From Saccharum officinarum (taxonomy: Eukaryota > Streptophyta > Magnoliopsida > Poales > Poaceae): a DNA stretch of 64,000 nucleotides. How positions within the stretch are numbered: position 1 is the stretch's first letter; each line of letters begins with the position of its first letter. Under the pieces are notes generated by a model. That model worked only from the letters and a program-made list of their open reading frames with translations. It was not told where the DNA came from and made no database searches. This document shows, one piece after another, positions 13,917 to 32,233 of the stretch. Location of the stretch: contig CM036158.1 in assembly GCA_020631735.1 (NCBI GenBank), positions 79,723,447-79,787,446 on the forward strand, written 5' to 3'. A program made the translations under genes and the position numbers.

Positions 13917-16900
13917 ATGATTAGGATTACCACTTTACGTTGCCGCCGCGACCCGCTCTCCTCCCTTCCCCGCACCACGTCGGTCGCCCGCTCCCGTACG
14001 CTTCCTCCTCGATGCGGCCGATGCAGACTGCTCACTCCCCATTCTTCTTGCTGCTCCCCTTCCTCCCCCGTCTCTCCGCGCCGGGTCCGGGTCCGGGTCC
14101 GCCCAACAGCAGCATTGAAGTGCATCCCTGGCAGCAACACCAGCTTCGTGGGTCCAGCCAACAATGGCGCCACCACGCTTCAGCGATCGTCATCGTCCGA
14201 CCTTCGCTGCAGCCTGATCGTCCCCAATTCCACTGCTGGCACCGGAGACGCCAGTGCTTCCTCAGGACTGCTGCACGCCGTGAGAAGACGCTTCTTTTCA
14301 TCTTTTCCTTTTTATATATATAATCCTCTTATTAAAACTCATATCTTTTCCTCTCTTCTAGAATTGAACCCGCTGCGTGTATGCAGATTCTTGGAGTGGC
14401 GCATCTGCTGTGTCGCTGGGCATTGTGTTCGCCACCGACAAATTCCTCAAACAGGCATTCGTCGCCGCGTCCATCAAGTTCCCAAGCGCCCTCTTCGGCA
14501 TGTTCTGTGTCTTCTCCGTGCTAGTCGTCTTCGACAGATTGGTGCCTGCTCTCACCAAGGCGTTGATGGACTTCTTTGCGCCTGCCACACTATTCATCAA
14601 GAGGTGGCTACCCTTGTTCTACGTCCCGACACTAGTGCTGCTGCCGCTCGCCGTCAGGGATGTCCCAGCGGCTTCAGGACTCAAGATTTTTGCAATCACT
14701 TGTATGTATTATTCTCGATCACATTTTTTCTGTCATTGTTTCTCTTTACAGCGAGTTTGATTTGTTTCTATCTACTATCTAATAACATGATGGAACGACC
14801 TAAACTTTAATTGTGACGCTATGACTCACACTTCCGAAACGAACCAGTTCGTTTGCAAAAGGTAGATGAGCTTCTCCTCATTATGTAGACTTGCAGAACT
14901 ACAACCCAAAAGATGCACCCTTCTCTTAGATATTGCAGCACAGTACCAGTAAGCATTCCCTGCACTGCATGTCATGTTGCAATACTGTATGATTCCAGGC
15001 TCCAGTTTAGCAACCTGCAGCCCAGTAGACAAAATTTTGAAAATTGTGAGGTACCTTACCAATCCTTTTCATTGCTATATATATGCTGTCAGGATCTTGT
15101 GTTATGTTTAGCTACTTATGAGATATGATTGCACATGAAACAAATGCTACAGAATGAATTAGATTCCATTTGGTCTGGGCTCCTGCTCCGGCTCCTCCGG
15201 AGGAGCCGTTTTTTTAAGTGAAAAACACAGGAGCCTCAGGAGGAGCCCTGTCAAACACCCTTTTAGTTTTTCCTGGCAGTCTATTTTTTATTTCAAAACA
15301 TTAAATTGGAACAGCTACTTTATACTGTTTTGATTTTGCCCGTTTTTCAGTTGGTGGCTGGTTTGCTACCCTCGCAGATGCAGGATATACAGTATTAGCT
15401 GTGAGAAAACTTGTGAAGACAGCTTATTATAGACGCAGAGCCCATGAGCAAGCCATCACCATTTTCTACATTGGAAATCTGGGCATGGGCTGCTATATTC
15501 GTTGCATCATTTGGTGTTGCATATTTCAATCCCACGGCACTTGGTACCACAGCAAGAAGCCAAGAACATGCCTTCCTTTCCAGCTTGCTGCTAATGTGCT
15601 GGGATACATGGTTGGTTCTGGGTAATATCCTTATATAAACTCGATCAATAGGATCCAAAGTTTGCAAACAGTTTATTCATTTTTGTTTGACGATCTGGGT
15701 ATTTTCAGGTTACCAGCTGGTGTCAAGAAAGTGTTACATCCAATCATCTCCTGCGCACTTTCTGCAGATTTGGCGGCAGTAGTGTATGGGTACCTCTCCG
15801 GGTCAGGACTTGATGCTGTGCTAGGTTCATAAGCTATAAACCTAATATATAGTCCTACAATTATATCACAATTTTTTTTTTAGTTTCAGAAGAGTTGCCT
15901 TCAAAGCATTAGCGCTGGAGTAACATAGAACATACACATGATATCACTGTGCTCTCAGAAAAAGTGGTTGTCCAGGTGATTACTTCACAAAGGCGCCCTC
16001 TAATCCTGGAGCCGGTGACGTACTAATGGGTTTCCTTGGGTCTGTGATCATATCATTTGCATTCTCAATGTTCAAACAGAGAAAGGTACTACTCTACATG
16101 GTTATCTTGTGACATCATATCAATTAAGCCCTGTTCCGCTGCAAGTGCCTTTTATCTGATCATCAACTTGTCCATGCTCCTGAGCCCTGATTTCAGCTTG
16201 TAAAGAGGCACGCAGCAGAGATTTTCACATCAATTGCCATTGCATCGACATTCTCTCTATACTCAACTGTTGTCATAGGGCGCCTGATTGGGCTAGAGCC
16301 ATCATTAACCATATCCATATTGCCAAGGTGTATAACTGTGGCGCTGGTTTTGAGCATAGTATCTTTCTTTGAAGGTAAATCTTGGCAGACCATCCTCCTG
16401 TGAATTTGATTGTGTTCCTATAGTAGAGATGAGGAGAGTGGGTTATCATGATATCCCTAGCTTGTATTCACAGGCAAGTCAACCATAGGTCAATTACTTG
16501 ACCTAAACATGTAGTGATTGACTTAATCCTTAGTGTTAAATCTTCCCGCTATGTGTCTTTGCAGTAATTTTACTGAGGGGCACTGATGGTTCATGGTTTC
16601 TTGTGGTTCAGATGTAAACTCTACTATTATGTGGGCCGTTGAGATCGAGAGGATTGAGGAGGGAGAGATAAGATTGTTATGTGCTGCTAGGGTTGAGAGG
16701 AGAGAGTTGTGGAGAGCGACGGCGACGGACGCGCTACAGTCCTTGAGTGGCAGCAATAAGTTGACATGTTTGGTAATCTTTATCTCCCTAACCATGTTGA
16801 ACCAGTCCATGACCCTTTAATAAAAGATGAAGTTTAGTTTGTGTTCTACAAACTTTGTTGAAGAGCCCAAGCTTGAATCCATCTCTAAGCTGGTCAAACT

Positions 16901-19805
16901 ATGGGTTGAAGTTTGTATATAGCTACTGTTCTCAGCACTTCATAGGTTCCTGGTCACCTTGTTGACATCCGACGTTCTCCCAATTTTGTTAAGTAACTTG
17001 AGTAGGTCCCAATGTAGAAGTTGAAGCTTACATGATGGGGAAGAGCATACAAGAAGATGGCACCAGTTGCATTTCATTTTGACCATCAATTTGATTAGTT
17101 GCTCATTGCTGCTAAATCGCTGACAGTGGCAACTTTGGAGCTAATCATCTCCTAATTCGTTGGACTAATGACTTTGGGGTCTTAACAAAAACTGTTAAGT
17201 AAGTAATGAGGATCATTTTTCGTTAAAGGCCCAAGGCCTAGTTCAGACCCGAGCCGGCCCAAATTGGCCTCCCAACATGGTCACTACAACACCCGTCAGG
17301 TGCCCGACCATATGCCGACGTGCCCTTCATGCACTAGAGCTCGCCCTGCCATGGCAGTGAGCTGCCACCGCGTGCCCTCTGCGTGTCCTTGCCCTGCCTT
17401 TGCCTGCGTTGATGTGGAGAGTCCCAGGGCGCTCGTCGAACTCCATTCCGCGCTCCCACTCGCCCTCACTCCCTCTGCTCCTCCATGGCCACTGCTGCCA
17501 TGAATGGCCGCCGCGAGCTCAAGCTCGGCCGCTGCCGTTGCCACTGCTAGCAGCCGCTGCGTGCCAAACCGCCACCGCTAGAAGCTTCTTCACCTTCCCG
17601 CGAGCCTAGAGCACCTTTTTCCCCACCTCCCTTCGTCACCAGAGCGCACCGTCGCCATGGTCGGCCGTGCCGAGCTCCATGGCCGCCGGCATTCCTCCAC
17701 CCACGAGCCTCCTTGTCCTCAGCCGAGCATAGCACCACCTTCCTCTCCTCGCACCGCCCCCGAAGCGCCCTTTTTCCGGTCCCGTTCGTCGTCGACTGGC
17801 TCCGCCGACGGAGCCGCCATGAACAGCGCCGCCGGAGCTCATGGGCCGGCCACAGTGAGTCACCGTTGGCCGTGCTGCGGGCTCCCACGGGTTCGCACTA
17901 GCCCTGCGCAGCCGCAGCACCACCCCACAGCCACCGACGAGCCCCTCCGGCCGACATGACGAGCCTCCGACGATCTCCATGTCTTGATTCACGTCAAGGA
18001 CCATGAGCTTGAATTTGAAGAAAGGAAGGGGCCTTTTTGCGAAGTCAGTGACTTATATGAATAGTGCTCTCGGGACTGATTTGTAATTATTTTGCAGGAA
18101 CTTTGGAAATTCATAGTAAATCGTAGAAAAATCATAAAATAGCAAATGAGTATTTTTTGGAATACTTGTGAAATTCTCTATGCATTGGATCTATAATATG
18201 ACATATTTTAGTTTAAAGTTTTCTCTGTAAAAATAGGTTTGTGCAGCTAGGTTTTTAATGCTAGTTGTATTTGTCATTTTCATAACTGCAGATATAGGGC
18301 TCCAAATGAAGTAAAATTTTTGTGGCATGCTACTCATATGATGTTTAATGTGTGATAAAAATTTCATGAATTTTGGTTGCCATATGAGTGAGTTATTAGT
18401 GTATATTGCTCTCACATGAATTCTTGTAATAGCAATTTATCTTTTTCATAGAGGTTAATATACATGTCCAAATGGCTTGAAAGTTGTACAGTAGACTATT
18501 GGGTGTATTTAAGAGCTACTGTAATTTTTATAGATTTTATTATGGACTTTTGGTATATGTTTATTATTTCACCTTGCTATCTAAATAAATTAAGAAATGC
18601 ATTAAAAGAATTTATTTAGTGATGATCACTATGATTTTTGGTGATCATTTAACATGCACTTTATTATGGTTATATTGGTTGTGGCCAAATGTATGTTTGG
18701 AATATAAGTTAATATTTATTCTTGCAATTGATACTTTCCTAGATAGTTTCTGGGACTTTGGTAATTGCACCATGTAAATAATGTTTGATGAGAAACATGC
18801 TTATAGCAAAATTGCAGATAACTTATTAATCTAGCTTGTGTTAAATTTTGGCGGCATTTGGCCTTATAGTTTGTGAGTAATGACTGTTTCAAGTTGGGTT
18901 CCAGAAATAGTTGTTCTCTGAAATCTCTGGACCAGATTCTATAATTATGCATGTTTGACTTGGTTAACTTGAGAATCATGCTAAGATGATTAAAGATGAA
19001 TTGTAGACTATTTCATAAGCTTTCTAGAATGTCTTGTTGCATGGATATTGGATTTGTATAACTCCAGTTATGATCCAAACATGCAGCTGTTGTTTGCCGT
19101 CCAGAAATTATCAGATGCTAGTTATGGTTGTTTACTCCATGTGTTGCTAAGTGTGGCTTATGCCCTCGATGATGGTTAAGTTAAGATACTTGTGATCTTG
19201 TTAAACTTGTGTTATGCTTGATGTGCTTGCCCTCTTTAATTGGTTGTGTGATGTTAGTTAAATAGCTATTGATGTCTATGTTTTGCGTAATCTTGTGTTT
19301 ATTTGAATGCTTATGTGATACATCTTGTGTTACCATTCATCATATTCATACACATGCATCTTGCATCTCATCTAGGTACGCTAGATGCACCACGTGAAGG
19401 ATGAGATGTTGGAGCCAAACCCGAAGACGGTGTTTGGTGGACCTATCCCGAAGATGAAAGGATTAAGCAAGTGTCGGGATGGGAGATACTCACCAAGCGA
19501 GTGTCATCTGTCAAACACTAACCTAAGTGTTCGATCCCATGCAAGCCCCGGAGCATCATAAGTCTCCTACTTTATAAAAGCAATTAAATTTATATGTCAT
19601 ATATATATTGTTGCATTAAGTTATAGGAGTTGAGTGAAACCGTTGATGCATTTATTACTATCCTTGCCTACCTAATTATCTTCTTACCCTGTTAGGTTTA
19701 CGATCGAATAACTGCTTAGCCCTGCTTAGACCGGTAGTAATCGGTGATTTCCTGTCACCTGAAATTATAGATGGTTACGGGAATACTTTAGCTATGGAAT
19801 GGATG

Positions 19806-24077
<4,272 letters not shown>

Positions 24078-26399
24078 GGATGATATCCTGGAAATAACCA
24101 AGTGTTGATGGATAATTAGAGACCGGACGGAATAAGTATTGGGCAACCAGACAGGGTTCTGGGGTGCTTGTAGTTTCTGTCTGTGTCAATTAAGGACCGA
24201 CCGTTGTTGGGCCTCGGGTCATGTTGAACGCATGTCTCACATTTAGCTGGTCGGATAAAGTACCTTCCGACCGTGAAACTGGGAGATTATTCGGGCCGAG
24301 TGGATTGCCCGCAGCGTACTATACCGGAGCAGGTGTGGTAGGACACGGGAGCGCGATGATAAGGCCAAAGAGCAGTCGGGCGGCCCCCGGGTACATGTGG
24401 TTTCTGGCAAACTCGAGACTTTACCTGGATAGTTGACTCGGTGACCAATATCTCACTTTAGCGGGTGAGTGAGGTTTGTGTGAGGAATAAATTATCAGCT
24501 GATTAATAATCGATTCAAATCGCCATCGCTCCTGGATAGTGAGCACTTGACTCGAGTTACGGCATCGTAGTAATGATGATGGAACACAGATGGTTATGTG
24601 AATTATGTTGGAAATGCTAAACCTAAGATGGTAACTTTGATGTTAATGATTAATCAAGTGATTGCTTTAGCATAGGTGCTTACCTAGATTGAATAGGTTA
24701 TAATAAAGATGATGCAAAAGGACTTAAATTAGTTTATTCATGATAACTTATGCTTTTCGCAAATGAGTCAAGCTAGCCCACGGAAAGAAAGTTTTGCATA
24801 CTCCTTGGTGTCATATTATTTCTGGTTTATGACGGGTAAGTCTAGCTGAGTACCTTCTCGTACTCAGGGTTTATTCCCACTTGTTGCAGGTTGTGATGTA
24901 TCATGGCTACTGCAAGAATTGGATGGCTCCTGTTGTAGTGGCAGAGTGTGATCATGGGCATGATCCTTCTGAGCTATCTTGTCTCTCATACTTTTGTTGG
25001 AAATTGACCTTGGTACTGGCATGTATTTGAATTAACATGATATTAGTTTCAAACTACTTTGCTTCCGCTACTTTTGAACTTGAGTTGTGATAACTCTATA
25101 GAACTCCGATCTATGTTGAATTACTTGTAATAATGGATATAACATGTGACTTGTTATGTTGAATCACTACGATATTGGCTTGTACGTTGGTTGGTTTGAA
25201 ATCCCTCGTAATTTCATTGGACTACCGGAGTTATAGGAGCTTAAGTACAGGAATTTAATTGCTTCGGCGATTGTTTTTGTACTTTTGTTCTTATAATTTG
25301 GGCGGTTCCGTGACAGCAAGTAAGCATCTTCCCTGCCGGCTCCGTCGTGATGTCCATCGTCGGCTCGATCTGTTGTAATGTTGGTTGCACCATTGGTTGC
25401 ACGTCCTGGAACGGCAGCAGCGCCGTGCCGTAACCTGGCATCCCGTAGGGGAAAACCGGTGGCAGAGAGGCCACGGCCGATTGCGGCAGCGGCCAGCTGG
25501 CTGGTTGTAGCGGCGGTATGCCGAGGTAGGACTGGATGGCGGCGACGGAACGGGCGAGATCGGTGATGGCCGCGGTCAACTGATCTGGCGTCATCGATGA
25601 GCAAGTGACCGGCAGCGGCTCATCGTAACCTGGCATCTCCGATACCAGATTGTTATGTGGGCCGTTGGGATTGAGAGGATTGAGGAGGAAGAGATAAGAT
25701 TGTTATGTGTTGCTAGGGTTGAGAGGAGAGAGTTGAGGAGAGCGACGGCGACGGACGTGCTACAGTACACATGGCACTACAGTGCCGTGGGTACTGTTCA
25801 CGTCAGCAAGAGGCAGAGGACCGGGGCTAGGGCAGTGAGGGACGCTGGAAACGCCGGTCGCGGGGCTTCGCCCACGGCTGGCAAGAGAGAAGGTTTTTTC
25901 TTTTAATCTCTTGCTTGATTAGATTGATACATCTCCTCTCCTTATATAGAGAAGATGTCTTACTTAACCCCTAAGCAAGCGACTAATTAATCTTAACGAG
26001 CTAAGGCCCAGTAGAGCCTTACTCTTCCAATATCTACACTAACTGCTGCCGTGGTTGTCCTTACCGGGCTCATTGGAGCGAATTTTGTGCAAGCAGTTTG
26101 GATAAACTTGGTCTGAACTCTGAACGACCCCATCGCCAGAGGAATAGGGACAGCTTCCAGGTAATTTGCTGGATATAATGTCGTTCTGCGTGATTTGGTA
26201 ATTCTTCATTAATGAGCATGATTATGCCTGTATGAAAGTAATCTTGCTTGGTTGATGGTGTAGTGCTCATGGACTGGGGACAGTAGCACTGTCAGCCAAG
26301 GAACCTGAAGCACTCCCTTTCTGCGCCATTGCTTGTGGTCTCACGGGAATTTTTGGCTCGCTGATTTGCTCGGTTCCAGCAGTGAGGCAAAGCTTGTAG

Positions 26400-26568
26400 C
26401 TGGTTAAGAGCAGCTCATGATGATCTGAATTTGAGGATTTGATTCTTTAGATAAAAGAAGCCGTTTCCTGTGTATAGTCATGTTCAGAAGATGGGGAAGC
26501 AACGCCCCCACATTTTGGGTTAGGATCTATTATGTATAGAGGCTTGAAAAAAGGTGAATAATTTCTTA
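26400..26568 (+). other. PLGG1: Probable PLGG1 3-prime UTR
   Basis: Sequence between the PLGG1 stop (26397-26399) and the next MITE. It contains CATGTTCAGAAG and ends in AT-rich sequence. No poly(A) site could be fixed. Confidence 0.4.
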
Positions 26569-26576
26569 ATCAGGAT

Positions 26577-27054
26577 TAAGGCTGGCTAACGAGCCAGCTC
26601 GGCTCGGCTCGTTATCTTAACGAGCCAGAAAGCCAGCTCGGCTCGGTTCGTTACGAGCTCGAGCTGGCTCGTTAGGCTCGCGAGCCAGGTAAAAAAAATA
26701 TACAAAATATAATATTTGTATTTATCTAAAGCATAAAAATATTAATAATATAAAAATAATATATTCAATAGCCTTAAATCGAACAAAATATTCATATGAG
26801 CTAACATATCATCTATTTGTGAAGTGCAAAACATGAAGTAATACAAAACTAATATAAGTTATGATGACTTTTTTCTTTAAAACTACGGCTCGTTTGGTTC
26901 GCGAGCGGCTCACGAGCTAGCTCGAGTTGGCTCGTTATAGCTAACGAGCTAAAATCCTGGCTCCGCTCGGCTCGTTAACGAGCCGAGCCGAGCTGAGCCG
27001 AGCCAGCCACGAGCCGAGCGAGCTAACGAGCTTCGAGTTTTTTGTCCAGCCTTA
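26577..27054. mobile_element. 478-bp hAT-type MITE rich in GGCTCG repeats
   Basis: The termini are TAAGGCTGG and CCAGCCTTA, with a perfect 8-bp duplication ATCAGGAT (26569-26576 and 27055-27062). Both subterminal regions are packed with CGGCTCG, GAGCCAGC and CTAACGAGC in inverted orientation around an AT-rich middle, so the element could form a long stem. The smaller relative at 31981-32233 shares the GGCTGGACAAAAA-type terminus. Confidence 0.9.
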
Positions 27055-27062
27055 ATCAGGAT

Positions 27063-29290
27063 GTATAAAATACTACATTTTTTTGTGTCAAAATACTACT
27101 ACTAGAGCAAGATGATCCATTTTTTGTTTGATAGTTTGTGATATCATCTTTCTCCCTTCCTAGAAACAAGAGATATAAAGTAGTATGTTTGATAAATTTG
27201 ACATTTGTTTTGAGACAAATTACGGTATGCAGTTGGATAAAAATTAATCCAGATCTAGTTGTGGAGCAAGCACATTTGCTAGTAGACGGATCGCCCGCCG
27301 GAGATGGAAAGATGAGGTTGACACTTGCAGCCACATGGGCCACCGCTAGTGTCGTGTAGGTAACAAGTGGTCAACACCAGCGTCCCAGCTCACTGCAGTA
27401 GCAATCTACCCCCAGATTCAGGGTGGGCCCACCAGTATTCAAATGTATTCAGTTGAATAACTAAATTTTTAGGTAAAAAATTTATATATCTATATTTATC
27501 TATACTATAAAAGAGAGAATGAATTGGAAAATACCTATCACCTAAAAATATCCTACCTATCCAACATCTCCTTACTTAGATGTGTTTCCATCCAATGTTT
27601 ACGATTTAAGTGACCGGTGGACCCGGTCAGGAGGACCTTACGAAACACGATCTCCATATGCTCGGAATTTGTAAACTCCCAAACAATAAAATTTCCTCGT
27701 TAACCATAGACCGATATCTTGACCATTTAGATTTGTAAATCTTGAACATTTTTTTGGGTCACGACTGAAAAGAGGTACAACCACCAAATTTGAAATATCA
27801 GCTCATATGAATTGAGGCTCTATATAAACTCTAGTACAAATTTCAAAAAGTGATCGAAGCAAGCAGCACAAATATGACTCAATAGTTCGTTTGGTTTAAC
27901 TTCTGCAACCTGCTTATGCTGTCAAAAAGATGACCACTAACAAATGGGTATAGATTCTAAAGCAGCTTTCACGAATGCTGCTGCCTTCTTACACAATGTA
28001 TTCTCCATAGCAGGTCAGATCCTGCCTCCACGGCAGTGGAGTCTAATGTTTCACGAAGACTACCAATGTTGTCATCAACTCATCGTCAAGTCGTATTGTT
28101 TTGTTTCTTTTCTTCCCTATCCCGAGCCACTCTTCCACATGATAAGGAGTTTAATAGATCTAATGCACATAAGAGTACCTACTAGAAGTGCCATATGCAG
28201 TGACACAAAGACAGGAGATAAAGGTCCTAAAGTGAACAGTAACAGTATTTATGAGAGTCTTTTTAAAACTCTTTCTCTAAATCATCACTTGAGAGTCATT
28301 TGCATAAATATCGTTTTCTATATCTTTTTGCTCGTGTGTACTGTAGAGAGTCATTCTCGTTTTCTTTCTTTGGCTAGCGAGAATTCCGAAATACAATATG
28401 GCTATATTTGGATAACCAAATAAAGAAATTGTTATAGGGTATTTTTCATCAAAATCTCTATTCATAACAATTAGAAAGGATCTAGAGAATCTATTGGAGT
28501 TTCTCTAAGGATACCACAAATATCATTCATAATAGGATAGTTGATGCTTTGATTAGTGAGAGAGCGATAGTTATGCTGACGAAAGACATCATTATACGAA
28601 CGGTGTATTCTATACTAATCTCACTTTCTGTTTATATGAATACGAATGCAATATATTAAAAATTAAGGTTTTTTCCAAAAATATAATTTCCATGTATACC
28701 TTAATGTTTAAGATTAGTTAACAAACAAATAGCCTCTAGTTTTTTGGGTGTTGCGGACATTTTCTTCAGACCCATAATTTCAATGTTGTTACAATCAAAT
28801 TACTTACATCTTTCCTGCAACTTAGTAGCTTTCTCACATTCCACGATCAAACCAAACCACCTTCAAAATCTCCAATACCATGGATGGTTTTCGTGGCTTT
28901 GCATGTCCCATGGAACAACAAAAATGGATGTTGGTCAAAGCAAAACCTTGAATTGGTGTTTTTTTTAGACTGATTGAATCGGTGAAACTTTGGTGTAGCA
29001 AACAGCGTGAAACTTTGGTGTAGCAAACAGCGCACATGCCCACAAGGCCGAGCCTACTGGGCTGGCTTCATCTGAGAGGGCCTATAGCCCAGGGCCTGCA
29101 ACCGCAACGGCAAGGGGACCGCCGGAGTGGGGCAACCTAATCAGAGGGGCAGAACCGCCGGAGGCCGGTGATGGCGGCCGGCGACGCAGCGCGGTTAGCT
29201 ATCCGTCGTGCAAAATCATTCTTTGTGGTAGATGTGGACTAGCTGTCTGATCAAAAAAAATGTGGACTAGCTACAACTTTTTTTTGTCTG
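27063..29290. other. Spacer with diverged duplicate of the PLGG1 upstream region
   Basis: No credible gene. 27690-27860 and 29040-29212 resemble 13075-13260 and 13410-13603 upstream of PLGG1; shared landmarks include GAAAAGAGGTACA, GCCCAGGG, CAACCGCAAC, GGCGGCCGGCG and GGTTAGCTATCC. The space between the two blocks is longer here (about 1.2 kb). 27475-28730 is AT-rich with small frames that look like chance. Confidence 0.5.
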
Positions 29291-29460
29291 TCTACTCATA
29301 TGTCAGGTGAATTATGGCAAACTTTCCCCTGTGTGAGCCAAGACCAAAAATCACCCAAATTTGCAAAGCAACATGAATCGAGTGAAATTAAGAGAACTCT
29401 CACCCGAATTATAAAAACCAGAAGATGCGGATTTAAGGGACCAGAAAAATACAAAAATAC

Positions 29461-29767
29461 AAATTTCAAATCTAAAATTTACAAATCTTTTCAATGGAAG
29501 GAAAATTAGAAGATTACCAATTTGAACAGAAAAAAACACAAATTTCAAATCTAAAACTAACAAATCATTTCTATGATAGGAAAATTAGAAGATTGCATAT
29601 TTGAACAGAAAAAACACCAATTTCAAATCTAAAATTAAGAAATCATTTCTATGGAAGGAAAATTAGAAGATTGCATATTTGAACAGAAAAAACACAAATG
29701 TCAAATTTAAAATTAACAGATCAGTTCTATGTAAGGCAAATTAGAAGATTACCTATTTAAACAGATA
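29461..29767. repeat. Minisatellite, about four copies of a 78-79 bp unit
   Basis: Units begin near 29461, 29540, 29618 and 29696. Each has TTTCAAATCTAAAA, AAATCATTTCTATG, GAAAATTAGAAGATT and TTGAACAGAAAAAA. They differ by a few substitutions and 1-base indels. There is no coding potential. Confidence 0.9.
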
Positions 29768-30063
29768 ATTGTTCAAATAATTCCAACCATTCTCATTTAT
29801 GAATAGTCAATTTACATCAATTCAGCATAGAACTTACGTCCAAACAAAAGTTGTAAAATATGGTTTAATGAGATGTAATCTATTTCTACTAAATCAATAT
29901 GTATATATGCATGCAAGGGTTAGGGGCTAGCAGCAGGTGATGTGATGGGACCGCAGCAGACCTGACCGTACGCATCCTATAGTCAGGGCCGTCGATGGGC
30001 AGGTGCGAGGTGGCGACCCAACAGGCCCCCAAATTCATGGGCCCCCACCTCGCATTCCACAGT

Positions 30064-31895
30064 TGCAAGTCCTATGTTTGATGTTGGCAATTAGTGATAA
30101 TGTCTAAGTACTAACCACATATGCATAAGAATGTGTGTAGCTATGATATGGTTGGTGCAATAACATGGTGAAGCAAGGATCAAGCAATGGTGATGTGATC
30201 AAGTGCTTGCCATGATGAAGGAGGAACAAGGTGCAACCCTATGGAGCTCAAGGCAAAGGTATCAATAGAGTTTTGCATTTTGGTGATCAAGACACCTAGA
30301 GGGTGTGATCACATTTAGGATCGATAGCCGTACTATAAAGAGGGGAATTTCCGGGGCTATTGATCACTTAAGTGCCACTAGATGAAGATTCATTTGCATA
30401 TGCATTTAGATCTAGTGGAGAACTAACTTAACGCCTCAAAAATAATTGTGAAAATGCTAACACACATGCACATGATGATGTACACTTGGTAATGTTAGCA
30501 CGTTTGCGAAGGCGGTGGTGTTTGAGCGGTAGAGAGAGGTTTGGGTTCCACTTTTCGGGAAATGAAACGCCTATTTTCCACTGTGCCGGACGCGAAGAAA
30601 CGGAGGCAAACGGATGTCACAGAGGTGATCGGACGCTGGACCGGACGCGGTCTTTGTTTGACCGGACGCGTCCGGTCAGTGCTCAGCGTTTGCGCATGTC
30701 TCGGTATTATGATCGGACGCGGTGGCGCGTCCGGTCACGATCGACCGGACGCGTCCGGTCGTTGTGGGTGCTTACTAGACTCAAATCGAACGCTGGCACT
30801 GTGGCGTCCGGTTCGTCTAGCAGCGCGTCGGTCGCTGACTCACTAGAGCGCTGCTCGGGTTGACCAGCGCGTCCGGTCAGTTACGGGATCAGCGCGTCCG
30901 GTCGAGCTACGCGTGTGGATAGTGTGCGACCAGCGCGTCCAGTCAGCACGACTGTAGCAGAATCAAGTGCTAACGGCTCTATTCGAAGGGGTACGTCTAT
31001 AAATACTCGTTGGCCAGTTCTTTGGGGTCACTCTTGGCTTGTTGATCATTCTAGCACTCCTTTGAGCTGAGCACATTCCCTCTCACTCATCTCCCTTACT
31101 TGTTTGCCTAATCAAAGCAAGATTGAGTGATCTCAAATGCATTTGTTTGTGAGTTTACATCTAGTTGGCACTTTGGTGTTCATTTGCTGCGGGATTCTTG
31201 TTTCTCTTGGTGGTTGCCGCCACCTAGACGGCTTGGAGCAGCGGTGGAGGTCCGGCACGTGTTGGTGATTGTTCGTGGCCGGCTCCGTGAGCTTGTTGTG
31301 AGGGTTGTTGTGGTTCCCGGCGGAGCGCCGAATTTCAACTCTAGTGGATTGCTCGTGTCGGAACTTCTCGCCATTTGGTAGGTTCTTGTGGCGCCTTTTG
31401 AGAGGCTCGGTGTGTGATACCGATTAGCCACCGAACCACGTGGTGTAGGGGGACACAACAGGGACTAGCGTGCCGGCAAGCACGTGAGCCTCGGGATAAA
31501 TCATCGTGTCTTCACTTCATCGATTGTGATTGATTTGTCTCGGTGGTTTGGTTATCTTGAATATCATCACTTGGAAATATTGATTGATTGGCTCAATTCA
31601 TCGCCCCTCGGTGAAATATTTCTTACCCTACTCTTGTATTACATTTCGAGTACTTAGTTGTTTTCTCTAGTGCTTAGTAGCTTGAGTAGAGTAGCCTTCT
31701 AGTTTTCCCTTGCGGTTTGACTTATGTGGTTGAGTGAAATATATTAGAATTGTCTTTTGGTTAGATGGCTTGCAACACTTCTTAGGCTAGGTAAAACTTG
31801 CTTCTCGCTTTTGTTATTGCTAATTAAATTGTCTAGCACTTTTTGTAGAAAGTTTTATTAAGCTATTCACCCCCACTAGCCATCAAGATCTTTCA
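30064..31895 (+). mobile_element. Solo LTR, 1832 bp, with palindromic CCGGACGCGTCCGG motifs
   Basis: Runs from TGCAAG to CTTTCA and is flanked by a perfect 5-bp duplication ACAGT (30059-30063 and 31896-31900). It has no internal coding region. The end CTATTCACCCCCACTAGCCA is a common LTR end in grass genomes. Between 30590 and 30960 it holds about ten copies, in both orientations, of GACCGGACGCG or GCGTCCGGTC, several forming the full palindrome GACCGGACGCGTCCGGTC. It belongs to the same family as 59055-61096, which is on the other strand. Confidence 0.9.
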
Positions 31896-31980
31896 ACAGT
31901 CCATTACTCAGCGCCAGCGATAATCAGAAGTCTGGCGGCAAGCAACAACACGCGTTCGCTCGACTCCCATCCTCGTGACC

Positions 31981-32233
31981 AGGGCTGGACAAAAAGCTCG
32001 TTAAGCTGGCTCGGTGGCTCGGTACAAAAGTGCTCCGATTTGACTCATTTATCTTTTAAAATGAAAATGACTTGATTTGGAACGACTTTCAATTTCGGCT
32101 CGGCTCGTTAGGCTCGGCTCGTTAGGCTCGTCGTGAAGTTCGGTCTTAAATAATGTAGGAAATAATGATAAATAAGATTATACTAATTTTTAAAAATGCT
32201 CGAAAAAACTAGGGTTGGCTCGATATCCAGCCC
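31981..32233. mobile_element. 253-bp hAT-type MITE with GGCTCG repeats
   Basis: The ends are AGGGCTGGA and TCCAGCCC, with a perfect 8-bp duplication TCGTGACC (31973-31980 and 32234-32241). It shares GGCTCGGCTCGTTAGG sub-repeats with the MITE at 26577. It is nested in the hAT element at 29984-32597, only 80 bases from the solo LTR. Confidence 0.88.

Noticed and set aside
29461..29767. CRISPR-like array
   Set aside because: The units are contiguous and the whole 78-bp sequence repeats with no unique spacers; this is plant nuclear DNA.
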